Positions 1 through 12,640 of a stretch of DNA of 64,000 nucleotides are shown here, piece after piece. Each line of letters starts with the position of its first letter. The stretch's first letter is position 1. A program made the position numbers and the translations under genes. Origin of the DNA: Coprinus comatus (Eukaryota; Basidiomycota; Agaricomycetes; Agaricales; Agaricaceae); contig JAWPGT010000017.1 in NCBI GenBank assembly GCA_034638255.1, positions 310,001 through 374,000 of the forward strand, in the 5' to 3' direction. The notes under the pieces were generated by a model that saw nothing but the letters and a program-made list of their open reading frames with translations, ran no database searches and had not been told where the DNA came from.

Positions 1-2202
1 ACCCCACTCCCGTAGATTACTCAGATCCGGCTTCCTTCCATACATCAATTCGAAAGAGGTCTTGCCTGCAATAGCCTTTGAGGTCGTCCTATTCATCAAC
101 CAGACAACATGTGATACAGCATGTGCCCACAATGACTTGGGTAACCGACTAGCATGAAGAATAGCACGAGTACGTTCAAGGATGGTACGGTTACGTCGCT
201 CAGCAACTCCATTATGTTGAGGAGTGTCATGGGTGGTAAGTTTGATTTTGGTACCTCGAGACTTGAGATAGGACTGAAATTCGGTAGACGTGTATTCACC
301 ACCACGGTCGGAATGGAGAGCTTTAACTCGGGTGTTAAGCTGTGTCTCATACATTGCATCGAAGTTCTTGTATGCGTTGAACACATCTGATTTGTTTGCA
401 AGAAAATCAATGTGAGTCCACCGCGAGAAGTCGTCGATAAACGTAACATAATAACGCTTCCCTTTCTTCGTCGCTACCCTAGCAGGTCCCCAAACATCAG
501 AATGCACCTCCTCACCCACAGCCTTTGCCCCTTCCCCTTCCCGAACCTTTGCAATTGCCACACAAGTCATCTTGCCATAGGTGCAAGACTCACACAAGAA
601 ATCAACATCACCACGATTATCTAACCTCAGCCCAGTAACCAGCCCATCTCGAACCAATTTTTGAGCTGCACCTGGTGCGATATGACCTAAGCGACGATGG
701 AGTAACTCAATCGTGAGTGGTTCACTTGCAACGTTTGCTTCCTCCCCAAGATCTCCTTCCCTAACCACCTTATACAATCCCTTCCCATTCCTAGGAATCT
801 CCGCGACCTGAGTACCTTCTTTCTCCCTAATAGTGCACTTTCCATCTGCAAATACAGTCGTAAATCCAGCATCATCAAGTCGCCCAATTGAAACAAGTGT
901 ATAACCGGCTTCAGGAGAGTAGAGTACCTCACTGAGATGTAACTTCGAAGACGTAACACCATTTGGTAAGTCCAAGACAATTTCTCCTTTACCAACCGCA
1001 CTGAAAGCTTGTTTGTTTGCAGCGCGCAAGGGACGAGGTGGGATAGGTTCATAAACGGAGAAGATATCACGATAAGGAGTAATATGGGTACTGGCACCTG
1101 AGTCAAAGACTTCAACTCGAGTTTCAGATGAATCGCTGACATTGACAATTTCTTCAGCAGCAAACTCCTCTGTATCAGACCAATCTTCAGATTCCTTCGC
1201 ATACTCCCCCTCAACATCTAACCCAACTGACCCTTCCTCAAGTTCAGACCAACTTGAGAATGATTCATTATCCAATAATTCTTCCACCATAAAAGAACAA
1301 TCATCTTCAACCTCCTCAACAATATTTGCTCCACCAGCATCTTTACTCTTTCCTTCCCCATTCTTATTTTCACTCCCTTCATCCTTCTTCTGAGTACACT
1401 CTCGCTTCCAGTGCTCACCACCGCATGTCCAACAGGGTCCCTTCTTCCTTCCTCTATTCCCCCCTTTTCCTGTTTCGAACGCCATTGCATCATCTCCCTC
1501 ACTTCGATAATTTCCTCTTCCAGTAGGACGAGTCCTTTCCCATTCATCACAAATGAAAGTAATCAACAAGTCAGGTTCAATTTCTCTGTACGCGAGACGA
1601 GCAGCAGTCAGCTGATTCGAGGCAAATGTTGCCAGCCAACGAGGTAAGGATTGGATAATGGAATTTCGGTAGTCATCATCATTTATGATAACACCAACAG
1701 CCGCAAGTTCACTCTTCTTTGATCGGAGTTCGCTTAGGAAGACACGAACATCTCCTCTATCTGGGCAGCGAGCATTCGTGAAGTCACGACGAAGACGCGC
1801 TTGAGAGAATACACTCTTGTATGTATACTCACGTACAATCATATCCCACATAGATTTGACAGAGGGGGATGAAGAGACCACAACAAGAGTGGAGTCAGGA
1901 AGACGTTGAGCTAACAAAGCACGAGCAATGTTTTCGGATCGGTTCCATGCTTCAATCTGCTCTGGGGTGGTAGTCGAGGATGTTGGAGATATAGAAGTGG
2001 CCGTGGTGACAGGGGTAGGAGCAGTTGCAGTAGTAGTAGAAGTGGTTGTTTGGGATTCGGGTTTGTTTTCGGAAGAGGGTTGAGTATTTGTGGTGGATTG
2101 GGTTGAGGACTCGTTTAACACAGGACATGGCACACTGCCATCAAAATGACCCCACAGTCCCTTTCCTTTGACAGTAGTCTCGAAGCGAAGTGCGAATATT
2201 AT
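1..2202 (-). mobile_element. Ty1/copia retrotransposon gag-pol, partial
   Basis: One reading frame, open from an in-frame TAA at about 2203 to the left edge, carries the Ty1/copia domain order. From high to low coordinates: a gag segment with KGKGLWGHFDG (about 2130-2175); a zinc knuckle CWTCGGEHWKREC, spaced CX2CX3HX4C (about 1396-1434); the aspartic protease motif DSGASTHI (about 1083-1104); the pre-integrase HHCC site (LLHRRLGH ... FLCESC, about 590-712); and an integrase core with HSDVWGP, HSDRGGEY and NGVAERRN (about 190-508). Reverse transcriptase and RNase H would lie left of position 1. The four motifs I phased share one frame and I saw no stop between them, so the element may be fairly young. 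Odd: the N-terminal part of gag and an ATG are missing just before the conserved KGKGLW region, so the 5' end may be deleted or rearranged. Confidence 0.93.
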
Positions 2203-2213
2203 TTAACGGTACC

Positions 2214-2466
2214 TGATAAGAATACAACGTAAGACTCAGATACTCGAAGACGAGAACTGAGGGTTACATTCGCGTCGTTACTACTTAAGTACGCATTCAT
2301 GACAATAGAGACAAGGAAGACAATCACAAGTAAATAAGAGAGTGGTCAAAGCAAACGAAGATGAGTAAGAAATAGAATCACGGGTATAATGGCCTATCTG
2401 CAACTTAGGCCATTCTGCACTGCCACACGCGTCCTCGACACGCGTTTGCATTCTCCAAATCCAACA
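2214..2466 (-). repeat. Putative 5' LTR of the copia element
   Basis: Read on the minus strand, this 253-base stretch starts TGTTGG and ends ATCA, the TG...CA ends expected of a long terminal repeat, and it lies directly upstream of the gag-pol frame. The partner LTR is outside the window and I could not identify a convincing primer-binding site, so the boundaries are an inference. An open frame across it (2281-2499) is probably not a gene. Confidence 0.4.
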
Positions 2467-2823
2467 CATATTGAGTGTAAGGTTATAGACCTCGGCCATG
2501 GTGGGAACTTCTGAGAGGTTCTCGAGAGTATCGGTGTCTTATCAAACCAAACTGCCAGGTGGTAGCTTAGTGTTCAGCGACTACTCATTGCTCTTACCAC
2601 TACTAAATTATATAGAGTAAATACTTCATCCAATATATCCAAATATTAAAGTTGAAGTCAAACCAATGCATCGACTAGCAATGAAAATACCTAAATCTTT
2701 CATCTCAAAGTTGAAGTAATATCAATATATCGGTTGGCAATGGCACTAATAATAGATACATATCGGAGTCGCGTATGAAGATTAATTTTTATGTTTTACA
2801 ACATGTCCGCAGCAAGAAGTCCT
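2467..2823. other. Intergenic gap with short tandem repeat
   Basis: No gene is seen. The stretch holds an imperfect direct repeat of about 36 bases beginning AAAGTTGAAGT at 2648 and again at 2707 (59 bases apart, both units ending GCAATG). Nothing else recognisable. Confidence 0.5.
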
Positions 2824-4338
2824 CTAGATATTGAACTTGGCCTTCCTTCCGGTGTACCTGACAGAGAAGACACCACGTTCGATGGAGTTGATAACAATGT
2901 TTCCACTCCTGAAGTAGGGGTACACACTCCAAGAACCGAAGAATTCGTTGAGCTCATCGGCATCATCCTCAGGGGCAACATCGAAGAAACCAACTTCCTC
3001 AACGAGGGAAGCATCAGGCTGGGCTTCAATACTGCTGATATCAACAATACGAAGACCGGAACCATAGTTGGATTGGTAGGTCAAACCCTTAATGACGTAT
3101 TGGCTATAGAAAAATCAACATTGGGTCAACTAAGGGAGGTGAAAATTGAGAAGCTCACTTGTGGTCAATAGACTTGGCCTGGGACTTCCAGAATCCAGTG
3201 TTAATAGGTGTAGCAAGGGAAGTGACATCCCAAACGTAAGTGGTAGTCTTGTTATTGCCACCAGGAGCTGTGTTGCGGAGCTCATCAAGTTCGTCGTCTA
3301 AAAGAAGCATGGTTTGCTTCTCGTTGGCAAGCCAGCCCTGGTGAGTGTAGCGAGCACCGGTGTATGGGGTGCGTGAGATGATGACAGGGGCAGCCTTGTC
3401 GGTAACATCGTAAATGGTAAGGGTATCCTCGTTGAAACCGAAGCAAACTTCCTTTCCAGCGTATTGAACGTCTGGGCCACGGTAGATGATACATTGTGCG
3501 TCGTGGACGTAACCATCTTCAGCAGCACATCCCTTGTCAATTGGGTTGGCGGGGTCAGCCACATCAACCATGTAGAGACCACCACTGCAGAAGGAGGTGC
3601 CAACGGCGTAGATCATGTTGGTTTCCTCGTTCGAAACGATGTTGTGAGAGTTTCCAAAGCCAGGGAAGTGAGCAGTCAAATCGTCGAGAGTGAAATTCTT
3701 GGGAGCACCACGGACAGTAAGGAGTTTGTTGAGGTCAAAGATCTGAAGGCCATGTCCTTTGGCTTCAGAGCCAATGTAAGCATGGTCACCGATGACCTTG
3801 ATATCACGCCAAATAGAAGGAACGGTCTGGGTAGGGAGGCGGCCGATATAGTTAAGGTCACCGTTGGGAAGGACCTCAGCGAAGGCGGTACCTGATGAGA
3901 AAATGAGAAAATGAAGTGTGTGTAGACTCCCGAGCAACATGATACCCACCGTCGCCCTGACCGATGACAGCAAACTCGCGGCGATTTTTGGTCCATCCCC
4001 AGATATCATTACCCTCGCGCTAATATACACCCATAAATTCCATATAATCCCCCAATATATATTGTAGAACATACCGTCTCGGAGCCAAGGTCCTCGTGGC
4101 TGAGGAATCCGTGCAAATTGACATTGTTGCAGCGGAAGGTGCCGCCTGCAAGGCCGTTTGTGCAAGCTTCAACATTGTGCCTCGAACGATATTTGCCCTT
4201 GCTATAGAAGCCTCCAGCACGGAACTTTTCGCGTGCTGCAACTTTGAGAGCACGGAGCTCAGTCATACGAGGTTCAGCTTCGGCATAAATGCCAGTCACC
4301 CCAAGGGCAAGTGCGATGAGGGCTGTGGAGAACTTCAT
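2824..4338 (-). CDS. Secreted LVIVD-repeat / choice-of-anchor B family protein
   Basis: Four exons: 4338-4075, 4013-3950, 3891-3159 and 3103-2824, giving 446 aa with consistent phases and GT...AG introns of 55-61 bases. The start codon opens a signal peptide (MKFSTALIALALGVTGIYA). The body has the repeated beta-propeller style of LVIVD proteins: DIWGWT and FAVIGQGDGTAF near the N-terminus, then several strands of the type LQIFDL, LYMVDVADP and LTIYDVTDKAAPVI, and near the end DHNQYVI ... YQSNYGSGLRIVDIS. Fungal members are often annotated as regulatory P domain or choice-of-anchor B proteins; they are secreted and their biochemical role is not established. An HDA motif (VHDAQC), an SHN motif and the HN before QYV lie where metal or ligand contacts could be, but that is inference. 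No broken features. Length is normal for the fungal family. Confidence 0.88.
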
Positions 4339-6476
4339 GACTGAGAGCGTAAGAGGGCTAGAAAGTTGACGACGTCGCCTAAGCAGCTGGAACAGCAGAA
4401 TCGGATTGATAGTTTATATATAACACGGAATCGGACAGAGGCGAGGGAAATATTGAATTGAAGTGGGGGGAGTAGATTCCCAAGTCGGATCAATGTCTAC
4501 GAATAGGACATTGCACATGGAACATAGTCTTGTCATTGGGAGTCCACATGCTATGTCAACAGGTAGCTGACTGATGGAATAACCTGCAAATATATGCGCA
4601 TTCCCAAGGCATTTTTGTTGTGCGAGTTATAGAAGCAGAAAGATAATAGTGTGGCAATACTATAGCAGTAAGAAGCCGAATCTTAAGCAAGAGAACAGAA
4701 AGAGCCGTTAAACCTAGTCCAGAGCCAATCAAGACGAGGAACTGATAGCAGTGCAGTTATCATCAACTGCGGGCCGCTTATGAGAGTGAGGAGATGCTAC
4801 AATTCTCTGTGCGAGCATTGCCATCGAGGGTAGAAATTGCGATAGGGCGGCAATCACCATATGGGCGTTGAATATGGGGTCAGTTCAAGAGATCAAATTG
4901 TTTGCCCCAGTGGCGATGCCGTAACGTGCCATGACACCAGCTGAACACAAAACCCCCTGAGGCATTTTCATGCACAATATCGACTTCCAAAAGACTAAAA
5001 GTATTCATAACAACTTCTCTTTATGAACGGTTTGATTTGTGTAAACTTTCGCTGATTCGTTTTAGCTTGTCAGGGCTGTTGGCTACTTGGCAAATCCTTG
5101 TGAATAGCCGTCGCTATGTGGGAGACAGCAGGAACTCGACAATATGTATACAACCCTCTGTATGGCCAACGCTCGGTTCTTCCTTTCCTCATACTGCACC
5201 ACGATTAGCATATCGTCGGTACCAATGACGAAACTGAACTGTGCACATGGTAATGTACAAAAAAAGAGGTGGAAGTACTTCGAAAAGGGCCCGTGCCGCC
5301 CGTGGCCTCAATGTTCAATATTCAATGCCGACCACACTACAACACAGTACCCCCATAATCGCCGATGGTCGCTAAACCTTGATGACAACCACAAGGAATT
5401 GAAAAAAACCCTGCATGTATCATATCAGAAGACCATGGGCATTGATCATGCTCCTAAAAATACATACCAAACAAAAGTGATAGTCAACTCTGAGTCAACT
5501 ACTTAGATATTTGAGCCTCTTTGCCGATTGGTGAGGACCGTGAGGCTTGGCACTCACACGATCGTCATAACAGATCTGACGATCAAACATGAAATTCTGG
5601 ATGTACTTAAGTATATGAGAGTATACACATAGATACCTCAAGGTTGCTCAAGTCAAGAGATGTGAAATATATCATGGCAAAATTCGGTGGTAAGTCGAAT
5701 AGAAATCCGATGCTACCGGCTAGTACTTTAAATTGATCAGTGAGTAATCTATTTTAGTATCTCTCCAATATCTCTCTCGAAGAAAAGCACCGCCTGGACA
5801 TTGTTTTCGAAGTTCTATGCACATCACGAGACATATCGACTACTCGCTGCGTATTTGAATTACATAAAAGGATCATCGATCAGTGATGAGTGATTTATTC
5901 AAAGATTTAGATCATGATAGTAATAATAGCACTGACAAACTTCACATTGTGGCATACTTGCATTCACAACTGCAGGGGACGCCGTCACCTACGGTGCTGA
6001 ATAATAGTAGTGCATGGGGCCTGCAACACATGGTCTTGAAGAACCTATCGTGTAAATTCTTGTTGAACATCTTACGGTATATGCATGTGAGTTCTGTGCT
6101 ATTTCCGATGGTCTGCTCTCAGGGTCAACGTGTCCATACTTTACTGAGCTTGGACTCTGTGACTGGATGGTGATCACTACTTGGACTATTTATTGACAAA
6201 TGAAAAACTCATTAGTAGACGCACGGTGTCACACACCGCGTTACTACAATTAATTTATGTACCCCATGGGTGGTCAAAGCGATCAGTACACAATCAGGAC
6301 ACAATCCACAGTGCCATCGAGTTTGTCAATATAATTCACTGGTCCAAGGAGACAAAACATTGACCACCACCAATCTCTACCCTACACTATTACAACCTTT
6401 AAAAGCGAGGCCAATACTACAGCCCTAAAACCATTGATTCCTGGCGGTTACAATTATCTTATTTCTCTCCATAACC
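4339..6476. other. 2.1-kb intergenic region
   Basis: Apart from the upstream region of the LVIVD-repeat gene at its left end, I see no gene here. Open frames such as 5144-5506 and 5883-6173 lack recognisable domains, convincing introns or initiation context and are treated as chance. A TAACTAACTA branch-like string just right of this region belongs to intron 1 of the next gene. Confidence 0.45.
4413..4422 (-). promoter_or_regulatory. TATA-like box of the LVIVD-repeat gene
   Basis: The palindromic string TTATATATAA lies about 75-84 bases upstream of the ATG at 4338, a usual distance for a fungal TATA element with a short 5' UTR. Identified by sequence only. Confidence 0.4.
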
Positions 6477-7921
6477 ATGTCCTCAACATTTTCCACTCAA
6501 AGATACAACCCTTTATGGAAACAGAACGTATGCTCGACTCTCTTCATATGATTAATTATATTAGCGGCGATAACTAACTACTTGTACTATAATTTCAACA
6601 GCCAACCTACCTGAGCACTTTCAAAGGATCACATGAAATCGAAAGCTCAGAAACTGGTCAACACGGACGAGTATTTTCAGCATCTTCATCCATACCTTCT
6701 TACGCCACATCCAAGTGGCAAGATTCTACATCCAAGACCAGTACCACACCTTCAAGTATCGAGCCAATAGTAGAGCGCGACTCAACTGAAGATATTCTTA
6801 AAGATTTTCCTACACCCAGGATTGACATGGAGAAAATTCAAATTGGCAACGATCTAGTCATCTACGTTCCTCCTCATGGCGATCCATTCTTATTCTCACG
6901 AACCTCTGGTGCACTATGCCATATCTATGATGATGGTAAAAAGTCTTACAAGGTGTGGGATTCTTGTATTCCACCTGATTGCCCCCGCGATTATCGACCA
7001 ATAGCAAAGGATTTAGAAGAGTTGGTTCATGAGATCAAGTTGAAGAAAGAACCACTCAATAGAGCTCCTATGAATATCCAATTGGCTACTATGATGTCGG
7101 CTTTACTAGATAATATTGGTGGATATCCTGACTCTCCCACTCAGGTCAAACAAGCTACCGATGGATATCGAGACCGTGACACCGACATCGATTCTGATAC
7201 TAGTGATGATGAAACAGACTATGGATCGAAATATTGGTTTTCTCGGTATGGATATGGTCTTGTTTCCCCACCACCACGACTCGGAGATGAATCCTTGATA
7301 AATGCTGCTCCTGAATCCGTCGAATACAAGCTCACTTACAGTACTATTACGCCCAAGTCCGTACCGAAATTCAGAATTAGAGATGGTCAAAATCGTCTCG
7401 TGGAGAAGACCTCTAGTTCTAGTTATCTCGCAGTTACATATGGCAAACTCGGAGAAGCGGCTACTCTCCCAAAGGTGGTATCATGGTCAAAGGATAATCA
7501 GGATCAGTATTCACGCACTGAAAATCGGGTCGAAGCTAAAGATGTTTGGTGGACCAATCGTTCTTCGAAATCTTTGCCCGTTGCTGTTTCTCAAATCTCT
7601 AATCCTATGCGCTTGCAGAAGAAGAAGTCTCCTATCAATTACTCGTATCCTATTACTAGAAACTCTCAATCGAATCCCTCCTCGCCGATACCGGTAGCAC
7701 TCAAACGTGTTAATGCTAATTCTCATCACCCCAAGGAAAGCGAAACCAAGGTAAAGGCAAAGGCACAACCCGAACTTGGTGTATTTTCTAGAATGATGTC
7801 ATTTGTACGCATTGCTACCAAGAAAAATGGTCTCGCAGTGAGAAAGGCTGTATTAGAATGGAGACGTACTGTAGCTGCAGAGCTTGACGCTGAAAAAGAA
7901 TGTGGTCTTTATCGATTTTGA
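6477..7921 (+). CDS. Hypothetical protein, 456 aa
   Basis: Two exons: 6477-6527 (17 codons, starting MSSTFSTQRYNPLW) and 6602-7921, joined through a 74-base intron with a TAACTAAC branch site and a CAG acceptor. The upstream exon is preferred over the internal ATG at 6827 because the frame stays open and in phase through the splice. I do not recognise the family. Visible: a globular N-terminal block with IGNDLVIYVPPHGDPFLFSR and GALCHIYDDGKK, an acidic run (DRDTDIDSDTSDDETD, around residue 190), a Ser/Pro-rich middle, and a basic C-terminal helix region (RMMSFVRIATKKNG). No signal peptide or membrane segment. Its C-terminus faces that of the next, opposite-strand gene. Confidence 0.7.
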
Positions 7922-8267
7922 ACTTGAAGAGACTTTCTATATCGATACCCCTCTATTATCACATCTACCAATATTTGCATTAATCATCTTATTGTAATAA
8001 TTGATCGACGAACTTTTGCCTGTAACATACTTAATCCTGGCTTTTCCTACATAAAGTTGTTCCTAATTTATCTTTTTTCAATGCAAAATGTACGTGGTTT
8101 TGAGATGTATCTATCAAACATCCGAATAAACCTCAACGCACGTTGAAAGCATGGAACTAAATAAAAATTGAATCTCCAAGTAATAAAAAGTACGCGCGAA
8201 AGCAATTCGAAAGCAAACTGTTTAAAACGTTCTCAAATCCATAATTCCCAGATAATAATAATAAAAA
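7922..8267. other. Convergent 3' intergenic region
   Basis: Lies between two genes that end towards each other. It is AT-rich and holds only possible polyadenylation-type sequences (several AATAAA-like strings). No gene seen. Confidence 0.5.
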
Positions 8268-9861
8268 TCACGACATCCCATCGTTTTGAGTGGTTCCACG
8301 ACCACCAACATACATTCTTGTATGCGCATCAATTAACGGCTGTATGTGCCATTTTTCTAACTGTGTAGTCTTCATGTCCGCACGCTACATACCATTTAGC
8401 ATAACAAATTGAGATAATAATAAAAAAGGTAACTGTTACTTACAAGAGCAAAGGTAGTACCACGATAAACACTACCCCAGATCTCTTTAAATTCTGGATG
8501 ATTCCTATCAACACTACGCTGTAACGTCGGGTCTTTCGTTCTACACAAGTGTTCCAAAGTTGCTTTCTTAACAAGCTAATCTCATTCAGTCAACATTGAT
8601 TTTTTTTAATAAAATGATGAAGATATAAGCAAGGGGAAACTCACATTCTTGTTTTTCTGTTCAACATCTCCCTCTCCTTTATCTTTACTTCTTTCAAAAT
8701 CATCCTCGATCATAATACTATCCTTCTTTTTAAGGAGTATACCACCTTTACCACTAAACACATCTTCCTTCTCCTTTCCTTTCCCTTTCACCTTTCCAGG
8801 AAGTGTTGGAACCTTAAACACTTTACTACTATCACCCAAATCCAACTTGGCACTACTATTCCCCTTTGTCAATTTCTGTCTTTTCACAGCAACACCGTTT
8901 CCATTTCCAAGTACAAGTGAACTAGAACTCGTACTTAGAACACGTTTCAACTCTCTAGTAGAAGCAATTGTATTTGATCTTGATGATAGGTTACTATTTG
9001 AAGTTTGACCAAATGTAATAGGAGGTCTTCGTGGTATTGGATCATCTGGTCTTGCTATACGATTTGGTGGTATTAATTTGGTAAGAGGTGGTCGAGTTGT
9101 AATTCGAGCTACACAGAATCTGATTGTACGTGTATTTGAATTGGCAGCTTGAGCATAAACAACAATATGTGTTGTTTCTGAACCATCATCTATATGAAGT
9201 AACAAGTATGAGTGTAAGAATATAATGAAAGATTAGGACTAAAGGATAAAGATGTGTATGTTACTAACCGGTATCACCAATAGCTATCTTAATACCAAAT
9301 TCTGATCTTGAACCAGGTGTTGGATCAGGTATAAGACGAGATGATGTTGAAGCGGCTGGGAAAGGCAATAAACAAAATATATTCTCGAAATATATTTTAG
9401 AAAGAGTTGCTCGTGGATGAATGTCCCTAAAACTCAAATATATTAACACACGTAAAAGAAGAGAGTTTATATCAAAAAAAGAGAGAGGAGGGAGGGGGGA
9501 CAAACACATACATTTCTACATTCCCACTTTCATCCAACCAAATCTCATCAAGTTTCACAGTACCCAAAAACCGTAAACTTTGTCTACCTCTCATACTCTC
9601 CAAAGCCAAAGCAATAGGATTTTCTAATAAATGATGTTTCATAGGAGATTCCAAACGTGCACTGAATGTAAGACCATCAAGAAGTAGATATGAGTCTGGT
9701 AGTGATAATGCACCACGGTAGAGTAATCGTGAGGAAGATGAAGTTGAGGAACCTGAGGGTGTATTAAACGTTATGTCTTTCCCTGTTCGTCCCGGTGTCG
9801 TCGTCGTTGTCATAATCGTTGAAATTGAATTTGTGCTCGTTTTGAACGGAGTTGTAGTCAT
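8268..9861 (-). CDS. Five-exon protein with Sld7-like C-terminal domain (tentative)
   Basis: Exons 9861-9512, 9426-9269, 9189-8645, 8575-8444 and 8384-8268 join in phase to a 433-aa protein. The N-terminal part (about residues 30-190) is globular, with RGALSLPDSYLLLDGLTF and FLGTVKLDEIWLDESG. The middle (about 220-350) is disordered and basic. The C-terminal domain reads LVKKATLEHL ... RNHPEFKEIWGSVYRGTTFA, then LRADMK and LIDAHTRMY. A helical C-terminal domain with a pattern like HPEFKE-x-W-x2-VYRG-x2-FALR is what I recall for Sld7, the Sld3 partner in replication initiation; this is inferred from memory, not from a search. If right, the protein is nuclear and acts in origin firing. If not, it is a conserved fungal protein of unknown role. 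The exon 4/5 junction is supported by the intact FALR motif it creates. Confidence 0.75.
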
Positions 9862-10574
9862 AACATTGTTTGGTTTATTGTGCAGAGACTTCAGACGCGC
9901 TTAATGACATTATACGCGTTTATTATGTAATTGTTAACTGACGACTGTCAATCTGGCAGTTGATAGTCAGTTAAGCTCTAAGCACCAAGCAGTCGCAGCC
10001 GACTGTGTAATAGACTTTAAGCTCTTCAAGCTGAAAAACTGACGGAGATCTACTTTGAGATGTAGTAATTATTGATTGTCTGGGAGTAAGTCGGACACGG
10101 ATAATTGATGCCGACTTCACTCCTTCTCATATACATTTATGTACATTACACTTCTAATCCAGTACATTCCTTTTCTTTTTCCACGAAAATCTACAGCTAT
10201 CGGATCTACCAGAACCAACCAAAACACGGCTCCTATCAAGTTACAGGTACCAACGTCAACATCAAAAGAGAATATTGCAAATAGTCGCACAGTAGTATCT
10301 CCCCCTTCGTTTCCGAAAGGGATCAGATTTATTTATTTATGAATCAAATCTATCTGTCAATCACCCATAAGTCCGTGATTTATATATCCCGACTCCCCGT
10401 TGTGTCATTTTCTGCAAATATAGATTATCCCGCCCAAAAAGGTTCTATTTTTGAAGCTCGCGGAAAAGAATTTAGAAACGAGATAGCCTTGGTGACAGCT
10501 CTATTTATAGTTCTTGTCTCCAAAAGACGATCAAAAAAGATTTTATTTTTCAAAAATCGACTTCTGGAGATCTC
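9862..10574. other. Intergenic region
   Basis: Upstream of the Sld7-like gene and downstream of the 151-aa gene. Apart from the inverted repeat at 9934-9974 I see nothing. Plus-strand open frames at 10139-10578 look random. Confidence 0.45.
9934..9974. repeat. Imperfect inverted repeat
   Basis: TTAACTGAC at 9934-9942 and GTCAGTTAA at 9966-9974 are perfect inverted arms around a partly paired centre (TGTCAA ... TTGATA), 73 bases upstream of the start of the Sld7-like gene. It could be a protein-binding palindrome or the end of a degraded element; nothing decides between them. Confidence 0.4.
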
Positions 10575-11189
10575 TTAAAGAGAGGCTTGGCGAGGGATCC
10601 GAATGTCGGTTGCTGTACATGTTAATTTTACGATCCTAAGAGCATCTTGAAGTGAGTCTCCGTGTTTCTCTGGTGCAATCCTAAGTAATAAAGTAAAGTA
10701 ATATGTGTTCAGCACTGAGATAATAATATATTACATAAAAAAATACTTACTCGACGTGTACAGTTTTATGTCGTTCAAATTCAACTGGATAACTTGATCC
10801 TGGTAAAACCCGTTTAATTCCTTGAATCGCATACATTCCACTGAAACTACCACCCTATTAAAATATACAATTATATCCATAATCCAATCAGCTTTCTTGA
10901 AAGTTGCAAAAATAAAAAACTGAAGAAAAAAAAACGAACTCACGAGTTCAGGGAATGAATTCAAAGGCATTGATATCTCTTTAGCCTGATGCCAAACCAC
11001 TTTCAATTTCGATCCTTTCCTAAGTGCCAACACCATATCTTCCAAAGCACAAAATGGAATATTCTTCCCATTTATACTTGCATCCAAATCTTTAGAAAAA
11101 GTTCGTTCTAGTGCTTTTATAGCTTCTTCATCACTCTTCGCTTCGAAAATTTCGCATATATGTTGCATTGACCAGGTAGTGAGTGACAT
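10575..11189 (-). CDS. Hypothetical protein, 151 aa (possible NTF2-like fold)
   Basis: Three exons, 11189-10944, 10854-10751 and 10680-10575, sum to 456 bases and join in phase (PEL|GGSFSGMY and VHVE|IAPEKHG). The protein is small and compact: N-terminal helices (MSLTTWSMQHICEIFEAK), FSKDLDASINGKNIPF, a conserved-looking LRKGSKLKVVWHQAKEI strand, and a C-terminal half rich in short strands. No signal peptide or transmembrane segment. The layout (N-terminal helices, D.....NGK.IPF, then strands) recalls NTF2/SnoaL-like proteins common in basidiomycetes, but I see no catalytic signature, so this is only an inference. Confidence 0.72.
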
Positions 11190-12640
11190 TATGAGTGAGA
11201 TGGTTGCGTGATGGTGGAGGCAAAATAGAGAATGAAGAAATAAAGATAAGAGTGGTATGAGGATGACGCAAGCGAGGTTTATGAGAAGAAAGTTGTTGTA
11301 CTGAGGTACTGGAGAGGGTGTGGGGTAGTTAAAGGCACGCGCTCACCCCAAGCGTATGTATTTTATACTTGGTTCGATCGTGAAAAAAAAAAAATCAAGT
11401 TTTGAAAAAGATCCTGTATTAAGATTCAAAAAAATGGTCGCGTGGGAGTTAAAAGGCTTGCCTGAAGAGAGAAACAAGATGTCTTCTCTTATAAAGTTCG
11501 CCGTGAATCATCTTCGCGGTTATCAGTGAATGAACATTTTGATGTCGATGAATGCTTGCTTCGGTACTGAGGATCTTGAAAATTTTCATGTGTTATATAG
11601 CGCCAAAAGAGTATTCTATTTTTTGCACGCGGCTAATCTAGATTTACAAGATCCTTGGTTACTCGAGGTCGATGAAATATCTGTAGAGATGGGAACGGTG
11701 TGCTAGTTGGAATTGAGTTTCTGTTTGTTTCTGGTATTACATTAGAACATCGAATGAAAAAGGAGGGGTTTTGAAGATGAAGAGTTCATATAGATATCGC
11801 ACCATAAGCCCGCAGACGGGTTATATTAACGCAGTAGCACCAACGTCAAGGCTCTGTCAAGGCTGCATATCCAAGGGCGAAACCTTTTGGACGGCATTTA
11901 CCTGTCCGAGCAAGCGTAACCTTATTCCTCGGAGATCGGCTGCCGAGAGAAGTCAGTGAGAGTTTTTGTCGTCGTCTAGTTCTTCCTATCAGATTGTTTT
12001 TTCAGTGGGGTATGGTGGCCAGGAATATTTTAGTGCGTTAGTAGCTGGGGAGTCTTGAGCACTGGGAAGTTTAGAATGGGCTTGTGGGGTGGTCGTCCAG
12101 GCAATATGAAGTTTGTGTGTATGTAAATCGTTGTGGGATATGTACGGGTGCCGGGATAGAATTTGAATTTGGTCATAAACGTAGAGTTGGGCAGTGGGTG
12201 AAAAAGGCACGAAGCGTATAGTGGAAACCCGTTGGCCTGCATTTCAATGGAGACCCCAAAGTGCGGAAGAAGGCGGCTATGGACAAAGGTGTGCGAGGTC
12301 TGACAAGTTCGCGAAGGATGAGAGAGCTCACATTCGAAGAGAAATAACAAGTTGCCCGCCCTCATTGCCGCGAGTCCTGCCTGCTAAATGAATGACTGCA
12401 AAGCTATTTTTTGGGAGGTTAACTCACCATTCAGCTCCTATATTGCTTCCAGGCTCCAGTGGCTAAAGTCACCGTCGAGTATTTGATATTCTGTATTGCG
12501 AAGGACCGCTTTGGACGTTAGAGGTGGCGACTGGGGTTATTGTATGGATTTTATGGAGTCTCAGAGTGAGAGCGGATGTCGAGTGTTTGATAGTCGTGTT
12601 ATGGAGTGGCGTGGCAACTAAGCTGGACGATGGTTGGGTG
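11190..12640. other. 1.4-kb intergenic region
   Basis: No supported gene. Several open frames on both strands (11771-12391) lack domains and overlap one another. The right end grades into inverted arm 1. Confidence 0.4.

Noticed and set aside
3464..3895. Plus-strand open frame of 143 codons
   Set aside because: Antisense to the well-supported third exon of the LVIVD-repeat gene.
5144..5506. Open frame of 120 codons in the intergenic gap
   Set aside because: No domain, no splice support, composition like the surrounding DNA.
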